Shown piece after piece: positions 1 through 13,998 of a DNA stretch of 64,000 nucleotides. Location: assembly GCA_023375675.1 (NCBI GenBank), contig JALQBC010000005.1, positions 124,001 to 188,000 on the forward strand, in the 5' to 3' direction. The number at the start of each line of letters is the position of its first letter. Within the stretch, counting starts at the first letter, position 1. The translations under genes were made by a program, and so were the position numbers. The notes below the pieces were generated by a model that ran no database searches, was not told the DNA's origin, and saw only the letters and a program-made list of their open reading frames with translations. Origin of the DNA: Cytospora piceicola. Its lineage: Eukaryota; Ascomycota; Sordariomycetes; Diaporthales; Cytosporaceae.

Positions 1-12
1 TACCAATCAAAC

Positions 13-3000
13 TTACCATTGCATCAGACCCCGATGTTGGCGATGAAGATCCCTGGACCGCTCCTTGTAGTCCTTGTACTTCGTGATGGGGTTCTTGCTG
101 CTGGTAGACTTGGTTGATCGTGGCGACGAAAGGCTGTCCACCGACTCTCTAGTCGTGTAGCTGCTTCCTTCCGCGCTATTGCCATTGGTACTAGGAGCAT
201 TGTCGGCGTCCTCGATACCAAGATCGGGATCGCTGGAGTCGCTATCCGAACTACCGCCCTCGTCATCATCCTCACCTATTTTGTCACCCATCAATTCAGC
301 TGGATCCTTGCCGAAAGCACCACTCCAGTCTGTCCCGTCCCTCGATAGCCACTGCTCCCTATCTTTCTCATTCGCCTGCGCGAGGATGTCTCGCCCCTGC
401 GTGAGGCTGGCCTCGTGCAATTTTTGAATACTCGGCGGCACCTCACTGACAACTTGCTCATTCCTCACACCCTCGGCATAACAGGCCTCCCAGCTCTCGA
501 TCGTCTCGCGGCTTTCGTTGTCGCTCACGAATTTCAAGTGGTCACGGTCCGTCCCAGGCTTGAATCGGCCGCGGAACCTGAGACGTCCAATTTCCTCGAT
601 CTTGAGGTCAGGAATGTCACGGTAGTTTGCCTCGGTGATGTAGTTCTGCGACAGTCTGAGGCCGTTATCACAACGCCAGATGGGGATGTCGAATTCCTTC
701 TCCTCGAGGTCCACTAGATCTTGCAGCCAGATTGACGCGAATGTATCGGTGTGCCGTTTCCCTGCCGGTTGGAACTCGAAGAAAAGAGGAGACCTGTAAC
801 GGTATCGTACGGGCAGGCGGATACGCCTTGGAGTGTCGTTAGACCCGTCATCCCTCTTTGGCGTGTCCGTGACATCCCATACGAGGCTGCCATCTTCGGT
901 CTTGGTGCATTTCTCGCTCTTGACCGTTACGGAACTACCGCCCGTGCGGAGCTTGAGACGCGTGCGAGAACGGCCGTCGTAGTTAACGCCTGTGACGGTG
1001 TCGGAAAGGAACTCAAACGTGCCGATGTCACCAAATCCGAGGTGCTGGGGAGGTAGCTTGAGCTCCACGGACCGGAAGAGGAGAGAAATACGGACACGTC
1101 CAAAGCCGATACCGCCATCAAGAGGGTACCATCGCGTGCTCTGGCTACTTGTTAGGAGAATATCGGAAAGCTTGAGTGGCACCACTCCGATGATGGGGTC
1201 GTGCTGCCGGTTGCGCGCGTCCCGAACAGTAACTGTGATGATGCTGGATCGCCAGTCGCGGATGAACCGCTCTGTTCCCGCCTCAAAGATAGGTTTGGAC
1301 GAGACAACCTTCGTGCGGGTCTTGTACGCAAGCTCATCGTTGACGAGAATTGTGCAGTAAGAGCTGGGCAACTTCTTGCCCGTCTCCTCCTTGATTTCAC
1401 CAGCCTCAGGCCTCGCAGGTTCGAACTCACGACCCTTCCTCTTGCCCTGGGAGCCCTTGATATTAGCAAGTTCGAGATTGACGATCTGGTGGACGACAAT
1501 GCTGACAACACCACTGGGCCAGAGCGGGTCGGGAGGCGTGTGAACCACTGCGTCCTCTTCTGCGGTGTCCAGGCTGCCGACATCCGACTGCAGTGCCTTG
1601 ATATCCTGCAATTCCTTGGGCAGGTTAGGATCTTTGCCATCTGTTCGCAGGGCCTTTCGGAATTGAGTCTTGCCAAAGTAGCCGACCTCCCAAGATAGCT
1701 CCCCAGGCATTGAGGACTCTGCCTTGGTGCCTCTCAGGGTCGAGCTTTGAGGGAACATCTTGCCTGGGTGCTGGATGAGCTTCTGGATGCTGAGCTCAAC
1801 CTTGCCGACCACGTCATCGGCCGATGAGCGATCACTGTCCCATAGCTCAAGGGAGAGCTGCTCATCGGCTTTGATAATATCCGGTGTGACGAGAAGTGCA
1901 GCACATTCCTCGAAGACGGGGTTGAGATCATCCTGGATAACACGGGTGCAGTACTGAGGCTTTCCAAATTTGGAAAAGGCAATGCAGATGTACGGGTCGC
2001 TTCCACCGCCATTGCTCCCTTTGCGGTCCTGTTTCGACAATCCAGTGGCCTTGTGGATCCGGATAAAGAGAATACCTAGAGCTTCTGTCTCCTTCTGGAT
2101 GGAATCCCCTTGGAGCATCTTGCCGATATCAAGAGTCATGGATTTGGGGGCGACGTACATGCCAGCGGCAGCCGCAATGGCCCAGTTGACGAAATTTGAG
2201 ATCAGAGGAAGATTCAAGATGTTGGCACCCTTCTCCACAAGCGGTATACAGCTTGCCTCTACCTTTGGTAGTCCCATCAGAGTGAAGCTCAGCGTCTTAA
2301 TGAAAGGCGGGTTGGGTGACAATGCGATGCGGATCCGAGCTGTGCAGACTAGACTGTTGAGCTCGACCCAGATGGGAAACGGAACTCCGAACAGACCGCG
2401 CATGCCGAGGTAGAAAACCAACTGCATGCCCATGTTCTTAGCCTTGGACGAGACATCGGCCCCTGATGGCAACGAGTGGTAGGCGACAGTCGCCTCAAGG
2501 TTGTAGAAATCACCGCCCTCTTCGTCTGCAGCAAGTTCCTGGGGATCCTTAGTCTTAGCCTGCTCTTTTCGAATATCCTCTTTCAAATCCTGGACGTGAC
2601 TATCCGGGAGACTGCGTAAGCTCAAGATTCTGAGCGGGTTGCTTCCCTGGGAGATGTCATTGACCTTGACATTCTCAATGACACCGGGCACAGACGCCTG
2701 CATAACATCTTCAAGGGTATCTGCCACGGCGGCGAACATGTCTGGGTTGATCAGTCCCCAGATGAGAGCAACTGCAGCGTTCATCCACTCCACGGATTCG
2801 GGAATCAGGTTCACGATCGCCGTCTCGCCGCGCTTTTGTTCGCTAGACCATTCCGTAGCACGACCTTCGCGGATAAGTTCCTTGATCCATAAGAAGACAC
2901 CGGAGGCCACACAAGCTCCTAGTGGGATCAGGCCCCACAGCGAACCACCAAATAATTTCCCGATGAAGATGATGGCCAAGAGGATGCCCACGCCGAGAAC

Positions 3001-3562
3001 GTTTGCCCTAGTCTCTAGGGCCGCGTACATGGGCTCATAGCTGACGGATGGAGTCGGGTGGAACAGGACGTTGGTCATCTCGCCATGAAGGGGGACATCA
3101 CTTGTTGTGCCAGGCTCAACGGGATCTGGAGGTGCTGTGATGTCCTGGTTCTTGCGGTATACTTCGCCTGATTGGCTGGCGTCGGTTTTGACGGTGGTGT
3201 CCTTGCCGAGGTTGGCATTGGGGACAAAGAGCTATGAAGTAGTTAGCAGACAAGACCAAAGATGACGGTCAGATACAGATGTGCGGTTAACTTACATGAG
3301 GATCCTTGGCGGCCTCTACGGTAGCAGCGTCAACATCGTCAATCTCTACGTCCTGGCCAGTGACTGGATCCCGGACCGTCCGCCGATTCTTGCCCTGCTT
3401 CTGTTTACCGTCCACGTGCGCCCTAACCTCGCCTGTGTCGAGTTTGGCGTCGCGGTCCTTTTTATCCTTGTCCAGATTTTCCATAAACTGCTTGATGTTG
3501 GGGATTCTGTTCGAACCAGAATAGTGCCCGGTCGCCGGGGTGGCCTTCTGATCTACACTCAT
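13..3562 (-). CDS. mug190: Mug190-like C2-domain protein with SMP lipid-transfer module, C-terminus possibly outside the window
   Basis: Two exons: 3562-3296 and 3231-13, joined by a 64-bp intron (GTAAGT donor, TAG acceptor, phase 0), giving 1161 residues to the TAA at 13-15. The N-terminal exon is hydrophilic. Exon 2 opens with a hydrophobic hairpin (GILLAIIFIGKLFGGSLWG, then LIPLGACVASGVFLW), followed by an SMP-like region and two C2 domains (one around GILFIRIHKATGLSKQDRKG, one around GVVSIVVHQIVNLELANIKG), and an acidic, Ser-rich tail. Tricalbin/Mug190-type proteins sit in the ER and move lipids at membrane contacts; the role here is inferred from the domain order. The terminal TAA overlaps a perfect splice donor (TG/GTAAGT), so the gene may continue in a further exon beyond position 1. 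The start ATG at 3562 is the first in frame. Confidence 0.85.
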
Positions 3563-4635
3563 GTTGGGCGAAGTGCTGAGGCTTGCTTGTATTACTGTCG
3601 TTCAGTGAAAGTGACGATGATGGCGGGCTGTGGTCAACCGGTGTGTATCGCGAATTGGATTAGACGGCCTGCTTGGTCGACTTCGACCGAGCCTCGAGGT
3701 GGTTCAGTGACCAACAATCCTCTGGGAAGGAAGATACAGAGAAGAGGGAGGACAACTTCTGAGAATAGGTTCAATGTTGGTTCTGAGTAAAAGAACACAA
3801 GGAGACAAATGGAGAATTAAAAAAAGCTGGGAAGAGCTATGGAAGTCATAGCTCGCCTGCGTGTGCTTGCTCACCCAAGAAGAACTATGACATTAACGCC
3901 ATCAGGATCAAGATCGGCTTCTTTCGCTTGCCTTGTTCCAAGTTACCAAAGAAGGTAGCTAGCTTGATTGCGGCAGCATTTGTTAGTGAACGGGTGGTTG
4001 CTTCCTGACAGGACATCGCTGGAGATGACGTCGTGTGCTACTAAAAAGGTAGGGACCAACGACGCCATTGACCTCATACTTGGGATATCGGTGCACGCAA
4101 TTACCATGCAAGCTGTGGACAGGGAATGGGGCAGCTCGGCAGCTGATTCTGGGTCATCCTGGTTCCTGCTTGTGTCTATGTAATATCTTTGTTTCAATGC
4201 AACGATCCTGCAGGGAAATGGGCATTGAATGCACAGTATACCTAGGTAGTCCTATCATGGAGAACACGATATTGGCTGATCGTTTCAGTACCTAGGTACT
4301 TATCCATACACTACAGAAGGGATAGGCTGACTAAGCCCTCCACACCACTGTCAATTGGTCAATGCTTCCCCTGAACAGCACCTGTCGTCATTTCAAGGCC
4401 CGTATTGCCCCGGAAACCCCAAGCTCTACTGTGTACTATCGGTCCTAGTCAAGTCGATATCCAAAGCATCCATATACACCTGAATCCTATACATAAACAA
4501 AGACACCATTGCGTCAAACTTAAGCCAGCCTCTAGATAAACCAATCAATCGCGAGACCCGACGCCACCTTGACTCTCCCCTGTTTCCACACAGCCAGCCA
4601 GCTAGCCATTCCATTAGTCGCACGAACGAAAGCCC
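3563..4635. other. Intergenic region with two TACCTAGGTA palindromes
   Basis: No convincing gene. The shared upstream region of the minus-strand C2 gene and the plus-strand small membrane protein. It holds TACCTAGGTA at 4239-4248 and 4289-4298. Open frames here are short and lack fungal coding character. Confidence 0.6.
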
Positions 4636-4956
4636 ATGAGCCCCAAATCCAAGAAATTCAACCTCCCATCCCTCGTTAAAGACACGCGAACGCGAACCAG
4701 CCGCAACAACAAAAAAGGGAGCGGCCCCATCTTGCCCGGCGGTTACGGGAACTACCCGTCGTCTTCAATGGCGACTAGCTGGAGCCCCTACGCTCGGCCG
4801 CCGAGGCGCTCAAAGAAGCTGGTGTTGCTGTGGGTCAGTACCTTCCTGTTCATTGGGATCTTCACGTGGTACCTGGCAACACGGCATCGCATGGCGAACA
4901 GCTATGCCGAGGTCTTGACGGAAGCACCGGGCAAGGAGGCTATTGTAGAGGAGTAG
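4636..4956 (+). CDS. Small single-pass membrane protein, function unknown
   Basis: Single exon, 106 residues, ATG at 4636. The N-terminal two thirds is basic and rich in Ser, Pro, Gly and Arg (MSPKSKKFNLPSLVKDTRTR, then a Gly/Tyr/Ser stretch). A single hydrophobic segment, LVLLWVSTFLFIGIFTWYLA, follows a positive cluster (RPPRRSKK) near residue 60. The tail is short and acidic. The charge pattern suggests a cytosolic N-terminus by the positive-inside rule. I do not recognise a family. Codon use and one clean membrane span make it more likely real than chance. Confidence 0.5.
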   Translation: MSPKSKKFNLPSLVKDTRTRTSRNNKKGSGPILPGGYGNYPSSSMATSWSPYARPPRRSKKLVLLWVSTFLFIGIFTWYLATRHRMANSYAEVLTEAPGKEAIVEE

Positions 4957-5689
4957 GAGGCGTGCGGGACTCTGAGGGAGAATACTACAACGATAGAGTT
5001 GGTGGGGTGACCTGCACGGCGGTGCATGGGCACGCAACATTGAAGGACACGCTGGAGGAGTCAGGACGGTACTCCAGTGGTGCCCTGGGTTACTGTAGCA
5101 CCTCTTCCGGGTGTTATGGGTGAAAGCCTCGTGAACTGCAGCACGAACTGTTGGGACAGCACAAAGGAGCGTCACTGAGCAAGCTTAGATCCAAGGATGA
5201 GCCACTCGAAGACGTATCGCCCATTCCATAATCGGCACACAAGGAACACGGGTACACATACTGGCTCTGTTATGATGGCGTAAAAGTCTAAGCGCTATCT
5301 TCGATGAACTTGGGCTTGCATTGACACAGCCACGGCATTGCATTGTTTTCAACCAAAAGGAGGCTTAAAGGGAAAGCGGCGTTCACAATGACTTTATCAG
5401 CAGCCATGAAGGGGACGGCAAATCTCAAAGGATTCAGAGGGGCCTTTCTGCGCTTGCATTGTACATAATATTCCGAGCAAGATTGTCTGTCTATATAATA
5501 AGGGTATCGGATCCCCTAAGGACATCTCGAATCTGTCAAACCAACTAAGCCTTCCAGGTCCCCATTATCTTCAGGTGCGCCAAAGCTCAGCTCGCTATTA
5601 TTCTTTGCAGATACAAAGGGTTGAGTCTAGCGCGAGCATACAGGGTAAGCTATAGACCAAATTTGTCAACCGTGAAGGACATCTTGAAG
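4957..5689. other. Intergenic / possible transcript leader
   Basis: No gene supported. Stretches such as TTCTTTGCAG near 5600-5610 look like a splice acceptor and could belong to a spliced 5' leader of the doubtful ORF at 5690. Confidence 0.4.
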
Positions 5690-6058
5690 ATGCCGTCCAC
5701 CAACACCTACGAAACTAGCAGTGCTAGCACACCATCCACTCCCCAGAATGAGATCGTCCTGTCTCGCCCTCGTGGTGTCTACACCGGTGAGTACCGTTCG
5801 AAGCGCAGCCGCAGCCGTGATGGTAACAAAGGTAGTGCTACTGGTGGCTACGCCAGCGAGTACCATCGACAGTCGCTGTCACGTGCGGTAATCCTTATAT
5901 CGGGAATTACAGACACAAAGGCAGAGACGCCAAAGGATTTGACATTGCAGTATTGGTTTCCAATCTTGTCCCCTCTTGCCTCTTCCAGTGGCCCCATGGA
6001 GGGCTTTTGTATGGAGTTTGCGCGGCTGGCCACTGAGTTACAGAATGGATGGGATTAG
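5690..6058 (+). CDS. Doubtful small Ser/Thr- and Arg-rich ORF
   Basis: Open frame of 122 codons from the ATG at 5690. The first ~65 residues (MPSTNTYETSSASTPSTPQN, then an Arg/Ser-rich run) have fungal-like codon choice. After that the frame loses this character, which suggests an unannotated intron beginning near GCG/GTAATC at about 5887 or a shorter real protein. No family recognised. It could be a small stress-type or effector-like peptide, or noise. Confidence 0.3.
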   Translation: MPSTNTYETSSASTPSTPQNEIVLSRPRGVYTGEYRSKRSRSRDGNKGSATGGYASEYHRQSLSRAVILISGITDTKAETPKDLTLQYWFPILSPLASSSGPMEGFCMEFARLATELQNGWD

Positions 6059-6483
6059 TGGAGAGGAATGACCTTGGCAGTTGAGCCTTACGCCAGAGGT
6101 GAGGTTGTAGATATGAACATCAGAAAATGAATAGACCTGGCTGTCTTGCAATCTGCCGCGGCTCATCTTTGACAGCAAAGTGATGTGACTTGTACACAAT
6201 GGGCGGGATATCACTTGATACCCGCCAAAATCTAGTGGCATGACGAAGCCAGAGCATGACAAAATAAAGACGAAGGCGATAGATCTGCTGCACCTGGACC
6301 GCGATACGAGTTAGTGTTGAAGGCGACAGAAGCGCTCACCTCATTGCTAGTCCCTCGCTAGTGTCAGCACATATGATTCAACATCAAAAGTTCGTCAAGA
6401 TAGGGTAGAAGCACCTTTCGATTCCAAGTTGGTGTCTAATGTACTGCTGGCATAAACCAACCCTCAAAATATCACTCCCCCGA
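6059..6483. other. Intergenic, 3' side of snu66
   Basis: About 425 bp holding the downstream region of the minus-strand snu66 gene. I see no gene or repeat in it. Confidence 0.6.
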
Positions 6484-8430
6484 TTATGCCAGCCGCACGC
6501 CAGCCTCTTTCCGCTTCTTCGTCTGCTGAGCCATAGCAGAAGACATGCCGGCCTCCTGGCTGGCATCGAAGATGCTCTTGGCCATGCGACTCTTCTCCTG
6601 CTCGATCTTGGACAGCTTTTTGTCCGTCTTGCCTTTGCCACTCGTCTTTCCGTGGAATTGGTGCGACAACTCCTTGAAGGCCTCCTTCTGGTTGAGGTGT
6701 CGGCCCTGCTCGTCCACATACTTGAGTTCAACGTTGAATCTGTACTTCTTCAGCAGGTTCGCTCTGATGCTCGACAGCTTGAACTCGCGATCCGCGTTCT
6801 GCCTCCGGGCGTATTCTTCCCTGTCGCGGGCACTCATGCGGTCTAGGTGGCCGCTTGCTCGGTCACGCTCACGTTGTCGCTTGGCATCCTCGTCAACTTG
6901 TGCAACGAGCCGGGATTGTTCTGCAAGGAAAAGCTGTCTCTGGCGGAAGTTCTCGTTCTTTTCAGCGCCGCCTTCTTTCTCGTCGATGATGTTGCGCTCT
7001 TTGAGGAGTGAGAGCGTTGCGCCTATTCCTTGTGCAACGTACTTCTCTTCTTCGACGCCGGTCGTAGTGAGGTCTTCTGGCCCTGCCGACGTATCCCTCT
7101 CTGCTGGCTCTTCCATGATTTGTGGCGCATTCTCCATCTCTTCGTCGGAAAGCTCGTCTTCCATCGCTGTGAGCGGCTCTTTGGACTTGGACTTCCTACT
7201 AGGCCGGGTCTCCTCATCCAGGTCAGGCTTGTTGATGGCACTGAGGAACTCGGTGGTCTCATCGATTACAAGACCTCCGTTCTCAGCGTCCTCACCATTT
7301 CCGGCCTCTTGTGAAGCCTCAGCCTTCATCTGCTTGGCTAGATCCTCGGGTCGGACTCGCTTCTGTTTTTTCAGTGCCTGCCTTCGTTGCAAAGCGAGAG
7401 AGGCTTGCAAGTCATCGTCGTCCACAAAACTCTCATCCATGATCTTCCGCTTCTTGATGACTGGTGCGAGGTCGATGTCCATAATGTCATCAGCTGCTTG
7501 GTCCCCTGGAAACAAAGCATCGGCTTCGTCCCGCTGGCGAGTGGACTTCGACTTCTTCTTTTTCTTCGGCTTCTTCACCTTGATTTCCGAGACGTCAAGG
7601 TAGTCAGAAACTGGAGCATCCTGGAGCATATCGACGTCCAGATTCTGCAGCGTCTTTTTCCTCTGTGCCGGGCCCTCCAGAATATCGGCCAGGTCCGCAA
7701 AGGTCCCCTGCCCATCCAAAGTGAAAGCCTTCTTCTTTTTCCCGTTGATCTCTTCATCGTATTGGCCCAAAATGCTGCGCTCGCCTGTCTCATCGACATC
7801 GTTCGGGTCATAAATAGGCTTTTTCTTCTTCAAATCCAGCTTCTCATTCAACTTTTCTTGCTCTCGCAGGTCCATATTCTCGAGCTCGTCGCCCTCTTCT
7901 TCGTCTAGCACTGTCGTATCTTTCAGTGTAAGGACCTGGTCGTCACCGTCAAGCAATGTTGACATGTCATGGGCGACCTTTACACCGGCCAGATCTTTGG
8001 ATGAATAGCCAGCGGCCTTAGCTGCGGCAACTTTCGCCGCCTCGTCTTCCTCTTCCTTTTGTCTAGCCTCTGCAATCTTCTTCTGCTTCTTTTTCATTCC
8101 TTTGAGCCATGACTTCGCGTCACCAGCATCTTCGTCGTCGAGGTCGCCAAGTCCCTGGCCTTTCAGTGTCGCGAGTCTTTGGGCTTTCTCGCGCTCCTTC
8201 TTGATGGCGGAAAGTCTGGCCTCACGGTCCCTTTTGGATTTTTCCTCCCCAAGGTACTTCTTATAGTTGTCTCCTGCAAGGGCTTCTCGAGTTTCGATGG
8301 TGCTCGCGGCTTCCTCGTCATCCTTGGACGGTTCTTTAGGTTGCGCCGGGGCCGCGTTCGGTACTGGCAAGGGCTTCAGGCCCATAGCCTTGCGCACCTT
8401 GTTCAGGTCTTCGATGGCAGCTGCGTCCAT
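6484..8430 (-). CDS. snu66: U4/U6.U5 tri-snRNP protein Snu66 (SART-1 family)
   Basis: Single exon, 648 residues, ATG at 8430. Snu66/SART-1 is a tri-snRNP component that helps bring U4/U6.U5 to the pre-spliceosome in the nucleus. The sequence is highly charged throughout: the N-terminus MDAAAIEDLNKVRKAMGLKP is typical of the family, followed by long Lys/Glu-rich helical stretches, a basic run KKPKKKKKSKSTRQR, a motif KPIYDPNDVDETGERSIL, and the conserved C-terminal block FNVELKYVDEQGRHLNQKEA with ELSHQFHGKTSGKGK. The length is near that of other fungal members. No intron is needed. Confidence 0.95.
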   Translation of the reverse strand: MDAAAIEDLNKVRKAMGLKPLPVPNAAPAQPKEPSKDDEEAASTIETREALAGDNYKKYLGEEKSKRDREARLSAIKKEREKAQRLATLKGQGLGDLDDEDAGDAKSWLKGMKKKQKKIAEARQKEEEDEAAKVAAAKAAGYSSKDLAGVKVAHDMSTLLDGDDQVLTLKDTTVLDEEEGDELENMDLREQEKLNEKLDLKKKKPIYDPNDVDETGERSILGQYDEEINGKKKKAFTLDGQGTFADLADILEGPAQRKKTLQNLDVDMLQDAPVSDYLDVSEIKVKKPKKKKKSKSTRQRDEADALFPGDQAADDIMDIDLAPVIKKRKIMDESFVDDDDLQASLALQRRQALKKQKRVRPEDLAKQMKAEASQEAGNGEDAENGGLVIDETTEFLSAINKPDLDEETRPSRKSKSKEPLTAMEDELSDEEMENAPQIMEEPAERDTSAGPEDLTTTGVEEEKYVAQGIGATLSLLKERNIIDEKEGGAEKNENFRQRQLFLAEQSRLVAQVDEDAKRQRERDRASGHLDRMSARDREEYARRQNADREFKLSSIRANLLKKYRFNVELKYVDEQGRHLNQKEAFKELSHQFHGKTSGKGKTDKKLSKIEQEKSRMAKSIFDASQEAGMSSAMAQQTKKRKEAGVRLA

Positions 8431-10330
8431 GTTTGCGAAGCACTGAGTTTTACGTCAAATTAAAAAGGTAAAACCGGAGGTAGAGTGGCAATGCGCGAGT
8501 GAATGTCGAAGGGTTGGAAGTTTCGAAGACGATGGTAGGTAGCCTGCCGGATGCATTACATAAAGACATGGTGGTCTGTGCATGATTACATAAAGAAGAC
8601 CCCGGCAGGCTGGCGCGTCAGCGCGTACATATCAACCCGCTGTACGAAATTTGCGACCCTTCTCTTTCCTACTTCCTTCCTTTCAATAACCACAGATCTG
8701 TGCCCAGCAGTCCTCGTTCGCTTCGGCGAAGTCAGGGTTGATTGCTGCGGCAGTTCGATTACTCAAGGAGACGGAATTCTTTCATGAAGTCAATTTTCCA
8801 ATCGACAGGTCTAAGATCAATCGAGTGCTGGAAACCGGGATCCCTTTGGGTGAGCCTGCGCGTGAACAGTATTTCGGAGGGGCCATATTCCACACCGTTC
8901 GCCGAGATCGTCGATCAATGAGGTTGGGGAAAACCATGGCAATACCTACATACCAATATAGCGTGAGATTTGTTGCAGAACCAAAATACCTAGGTAGTTA
9001 TAAGACTACCTCTGGCCTTGAGTTTGTAGCTAGGCTCACCCAGGAGCCAAAGCAAGGTGCTCAGGATGTTTCGAGGTTTTTTTTTGGGGGGGGGGGATGC
9101 TTCGTTCGATGGAGAGAGCATGATCTTCACAAGCAAGACGAGATGCCCATACCGACGTCTACTGGTACTATCACCCCTCTCCAACTTTACCTCGTTCAGG
9201 GTCCAGATGTCATCCTGCCTTCCCATCTTCTACCCAGTCACTCGTATTTCGTCACACCCTCTCCTTATGCCCTCACCGTAGGATGCTTGCTTCTCCAGGG
9301 GTTGGCAGCAGGTTATCTGTCCCACGATGCTTTGATCCTGACCTCGATCACAACCCTTTGAAAAGCGGCACAATGAGTTTGTATGCTTTCAACATCGATA
9401 ATTTCCGAGTCGGGCCTTTGCTCGGCTCAGATCCTCATCTCAAGCACTATTGCTGTCGGTGCTGGGGTGGAGGTCATGTGCCCGGATCATGAGACTGGGC
9501 TGCGTTCGCCTGGCCAGCATTATTTCCTCATTATGCGCAAAGACGTTCCACCCATGAGCTTTTTAGTCTTCTGTTTTTAGCTTTCTCCGTCTTTCCTGCC
9601 ATTGGTAGGACTTCCGTGTTGGTAACAAATGCCGGCTGCCCGACGATTCGACTCACCCCAGACTTTTCTTCCCCACCATTTGAGCCCTGTCGTCCGGGGA
9701 AGCCAGGGCCTCCAAGGCTTCCCAATGTCACCATCCACGGCCGAAGGTTCAAGCCACATGTGGGTCGTTCTATCTGAGACAGCAATCGGGTGTCTCGACG
9801 GACCGATTCCATGCCATGAGGTGATTGATAAATGTTCCTTCTACCAAGTAAACCTCGGTGCCGGACCACGAAGTGACATGTTTAGCGACTCAGGGATATT
9901 CTTCAAGGTCAGCTGCGCACGAGACACAGCAGCTCGATGATACCTTCCCTGGTCTGCCGTCGACGAGGGCCTGGCCTACTCACACTCATCTACGTACAAT
10001 TCAGGTTCTTGACGTACCCACCTTTGTTGTCGTGGCCCTATTAGCTGTCTCTCCCATGTCCCGTCTAGGATTGGAACTATCCGAAGCGACTGAGGCTCAT
10101 ATGATTGGCGACACGTCGATATCAGTCTGTGTGTGACTATGTCCCTTTTTCTTTTACCCCCCAGTAGGTTCAACGCAGGAACATTCGTCCGACCCGGCAT
10201 GACATCGGTGCTTTTCTCTTGGACCTTGCATCGTCAACACCACCTTTGAGCTTGTTGGGAGGGGGGGACCAACCGCCATCCTGGCCACTGTCCACCTGAT
10301 CATCAAAGCCTCTCGACCAGAAGGAAACAC
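8431..10330. other. Long gene-free region upstream of glucoamylase
   Basis: About 1.9 kb. No coding sequence supported. It contains one TACCTAGGTA at 8987-8996 and a run of T followed by about ten G near 9080-9096. It forms the shared upstream region of snu66 (-) and the glucoamylase gene (+) and may carry distal regulatory sites; none could be assigned. Confidence 0.5.
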
Positions 10331-10340
10331 GATATAAGAA
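10331..10340 (+). promoter_or_regulatory. TATA-like element of the glucoamylase gene
   Basis: GATATAAGAA lies about 80 bp upstream of the chosen ATG at 10415, a usual spacing for a fungal TATA box followed by a short leader. Confidence 0.4.
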
Positions 10341-10414
10341 TGGCACACAGTCCCCAGCCCGATGGCACTTCTACGGCCTCGCCAGCCAACATCTCCGGCA
10401 ACGATCATCACATC

Positions 10415-12679
<2,265 letters not shown>

Positions 12680-13998
12680 GGAGTCTGATGGGCAGAATAA
12701 GGGGATTTTGGGGTTGACAGTCTACAGTAACATGTTCCAGTGCAATGATATTATGTCGTCTCCGGTCTCCAGTCTCATATTGCATATACAATGCATCCAT
12801 CCCACTGGTAGCTTGGTTCCTGGTTCCCAGGTCTCAGTGCTAGACTCCCTCTCGTGTCTAAGTCTTCCGTGAAACGATGGTCTCCATTATGGCCTTCCCA
12901 GTCTTACCTATCGTGTTCAAAAACATATTCACCTGAATTCTATCTGGTGTTTGATCTCACGCGGTCTAGCTCGGACTGGATTAGGTATTTCCCAGGCTTG
13001 CAGTTCATTTTTGTGTTGATTCATGTCTTGCAACCAGAAAGGGGGGCTTCTAGGATTTCATGGCTGACGATGGAAGCGGTCATTAGCACGAGGGCCCAGT
13101 GGGCATTGTCAGGTCGTACGTCCTTAAATCTGGTAGATATTCATTTGATCGCTAGAGGATATCCCAGCATTCTGCCAAGAGATGCAGTATTTGAAGAGTA
13201 CTTGGATAGGTCTTCTTTAGAGAATTGATATGGTGGTTCTCCTTTGGCTCGTAACAATGCTTTCTCAAATCGTGTTCGAATTGCGATACGGATGCCCTCC
13301 TTGATTGCTACAATATCCACAGTAGGTACTCTCTGGTACGCAAGAGAGCGCCGCCTACCATGATTTCTACCTACGTTGCAATTCAGAGATATGCCCAGGG
13401 TATGCTGCAAATTAGCAAACCACCTTGGTCTACTTAGGCAGAAGAAGGGAAGAGTACAAAGGCAGTGAAGGGAAATAGAGAAACACAGAATAGAAAAATC
13501 AAAAAGAATGCCACCAGGCAGGAATTGAACTCGGGGCCAAAAAGTAAGCTGAGGCCTGCCCCTTCACCCTTAAATTGGACCGTAAACGGAACCCAGGCGT
13601 CCTGTCCTCTTCAGTAACCACGAAGGCCTAACAGTTACGCCAAGTGACCACGGAATTTCCCTGACCTCAGTGAAAGGGCAGTAGCCCCGACCCTTATAAA
13701 CACACTACAAGTCGTCTGGTGGGCGGTCAACCCCCCCCCCCCTCCTCCCCCCTCCAACCCTTGCCATGTAGCATCCTGCGCACTCGCTTGTTCCCTCTGA
13801 TATACTGTCCCGTTGACTGCTGCCTGTTGAGGCTATTCTCTTCCCCTTCTTGCACCCTTCACTCGCCCCTCTCGATTCGAGATCTCTTGAGCTTCACGAG
13901 GCCTGATTTCCACCCCCCCCCCCTTACAGCCACCACCAAACCAAATCAGTTTGCGATGCGATGCACTACATCTAACACCCAAAGCAGCGACCCGCGAC
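12680..13998. other. Intergenic, with C-runs and a tRNA-like segment
   Basis: No gene supported. Poly-C runs lie at 13731-13742 and about 13913-13923. A segment with Pol III box resemblance on the minus strand is listed separately. Confidence 0.5.
13497..13650 (-). repeat. Possible tRNA-derived SINE-like remnant
   Basis: On the minus strand an A-box-like stretch (TTGGCGTAACTGTTAGG, near 13630) is followed about 110 bp later by a B-box-like GAGTTCAATTCC (near 13520) and then a T-run (ATTCTTTTTG) like a Pol III stop. The arms do not pair as a working tRNA, so a degenerate tRNA-derived element is the likelier reading. No second copy was seen in this window. Confidence 0.25.

Noticed and set aside
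6545..7603. A 352-codon plus-strand ORF opposite snu66
   Set aside because: Antisense shadow, Ser/Phe/Leu-rich reflection of the Lys/Glu-rich snu66 codons.
10340..10414. Glucoamylase start at 10340
   Set aside because: It would place 25 polar residues before the signal peptide of a secreted enzyme; the ATG at 10415 gives a normal one.
13497..13650. Functional tRNA gene
   Set aside because: The T-arm and acceptor stems do not pair and box spacing is too long; kept only as a SINE-like remnant.
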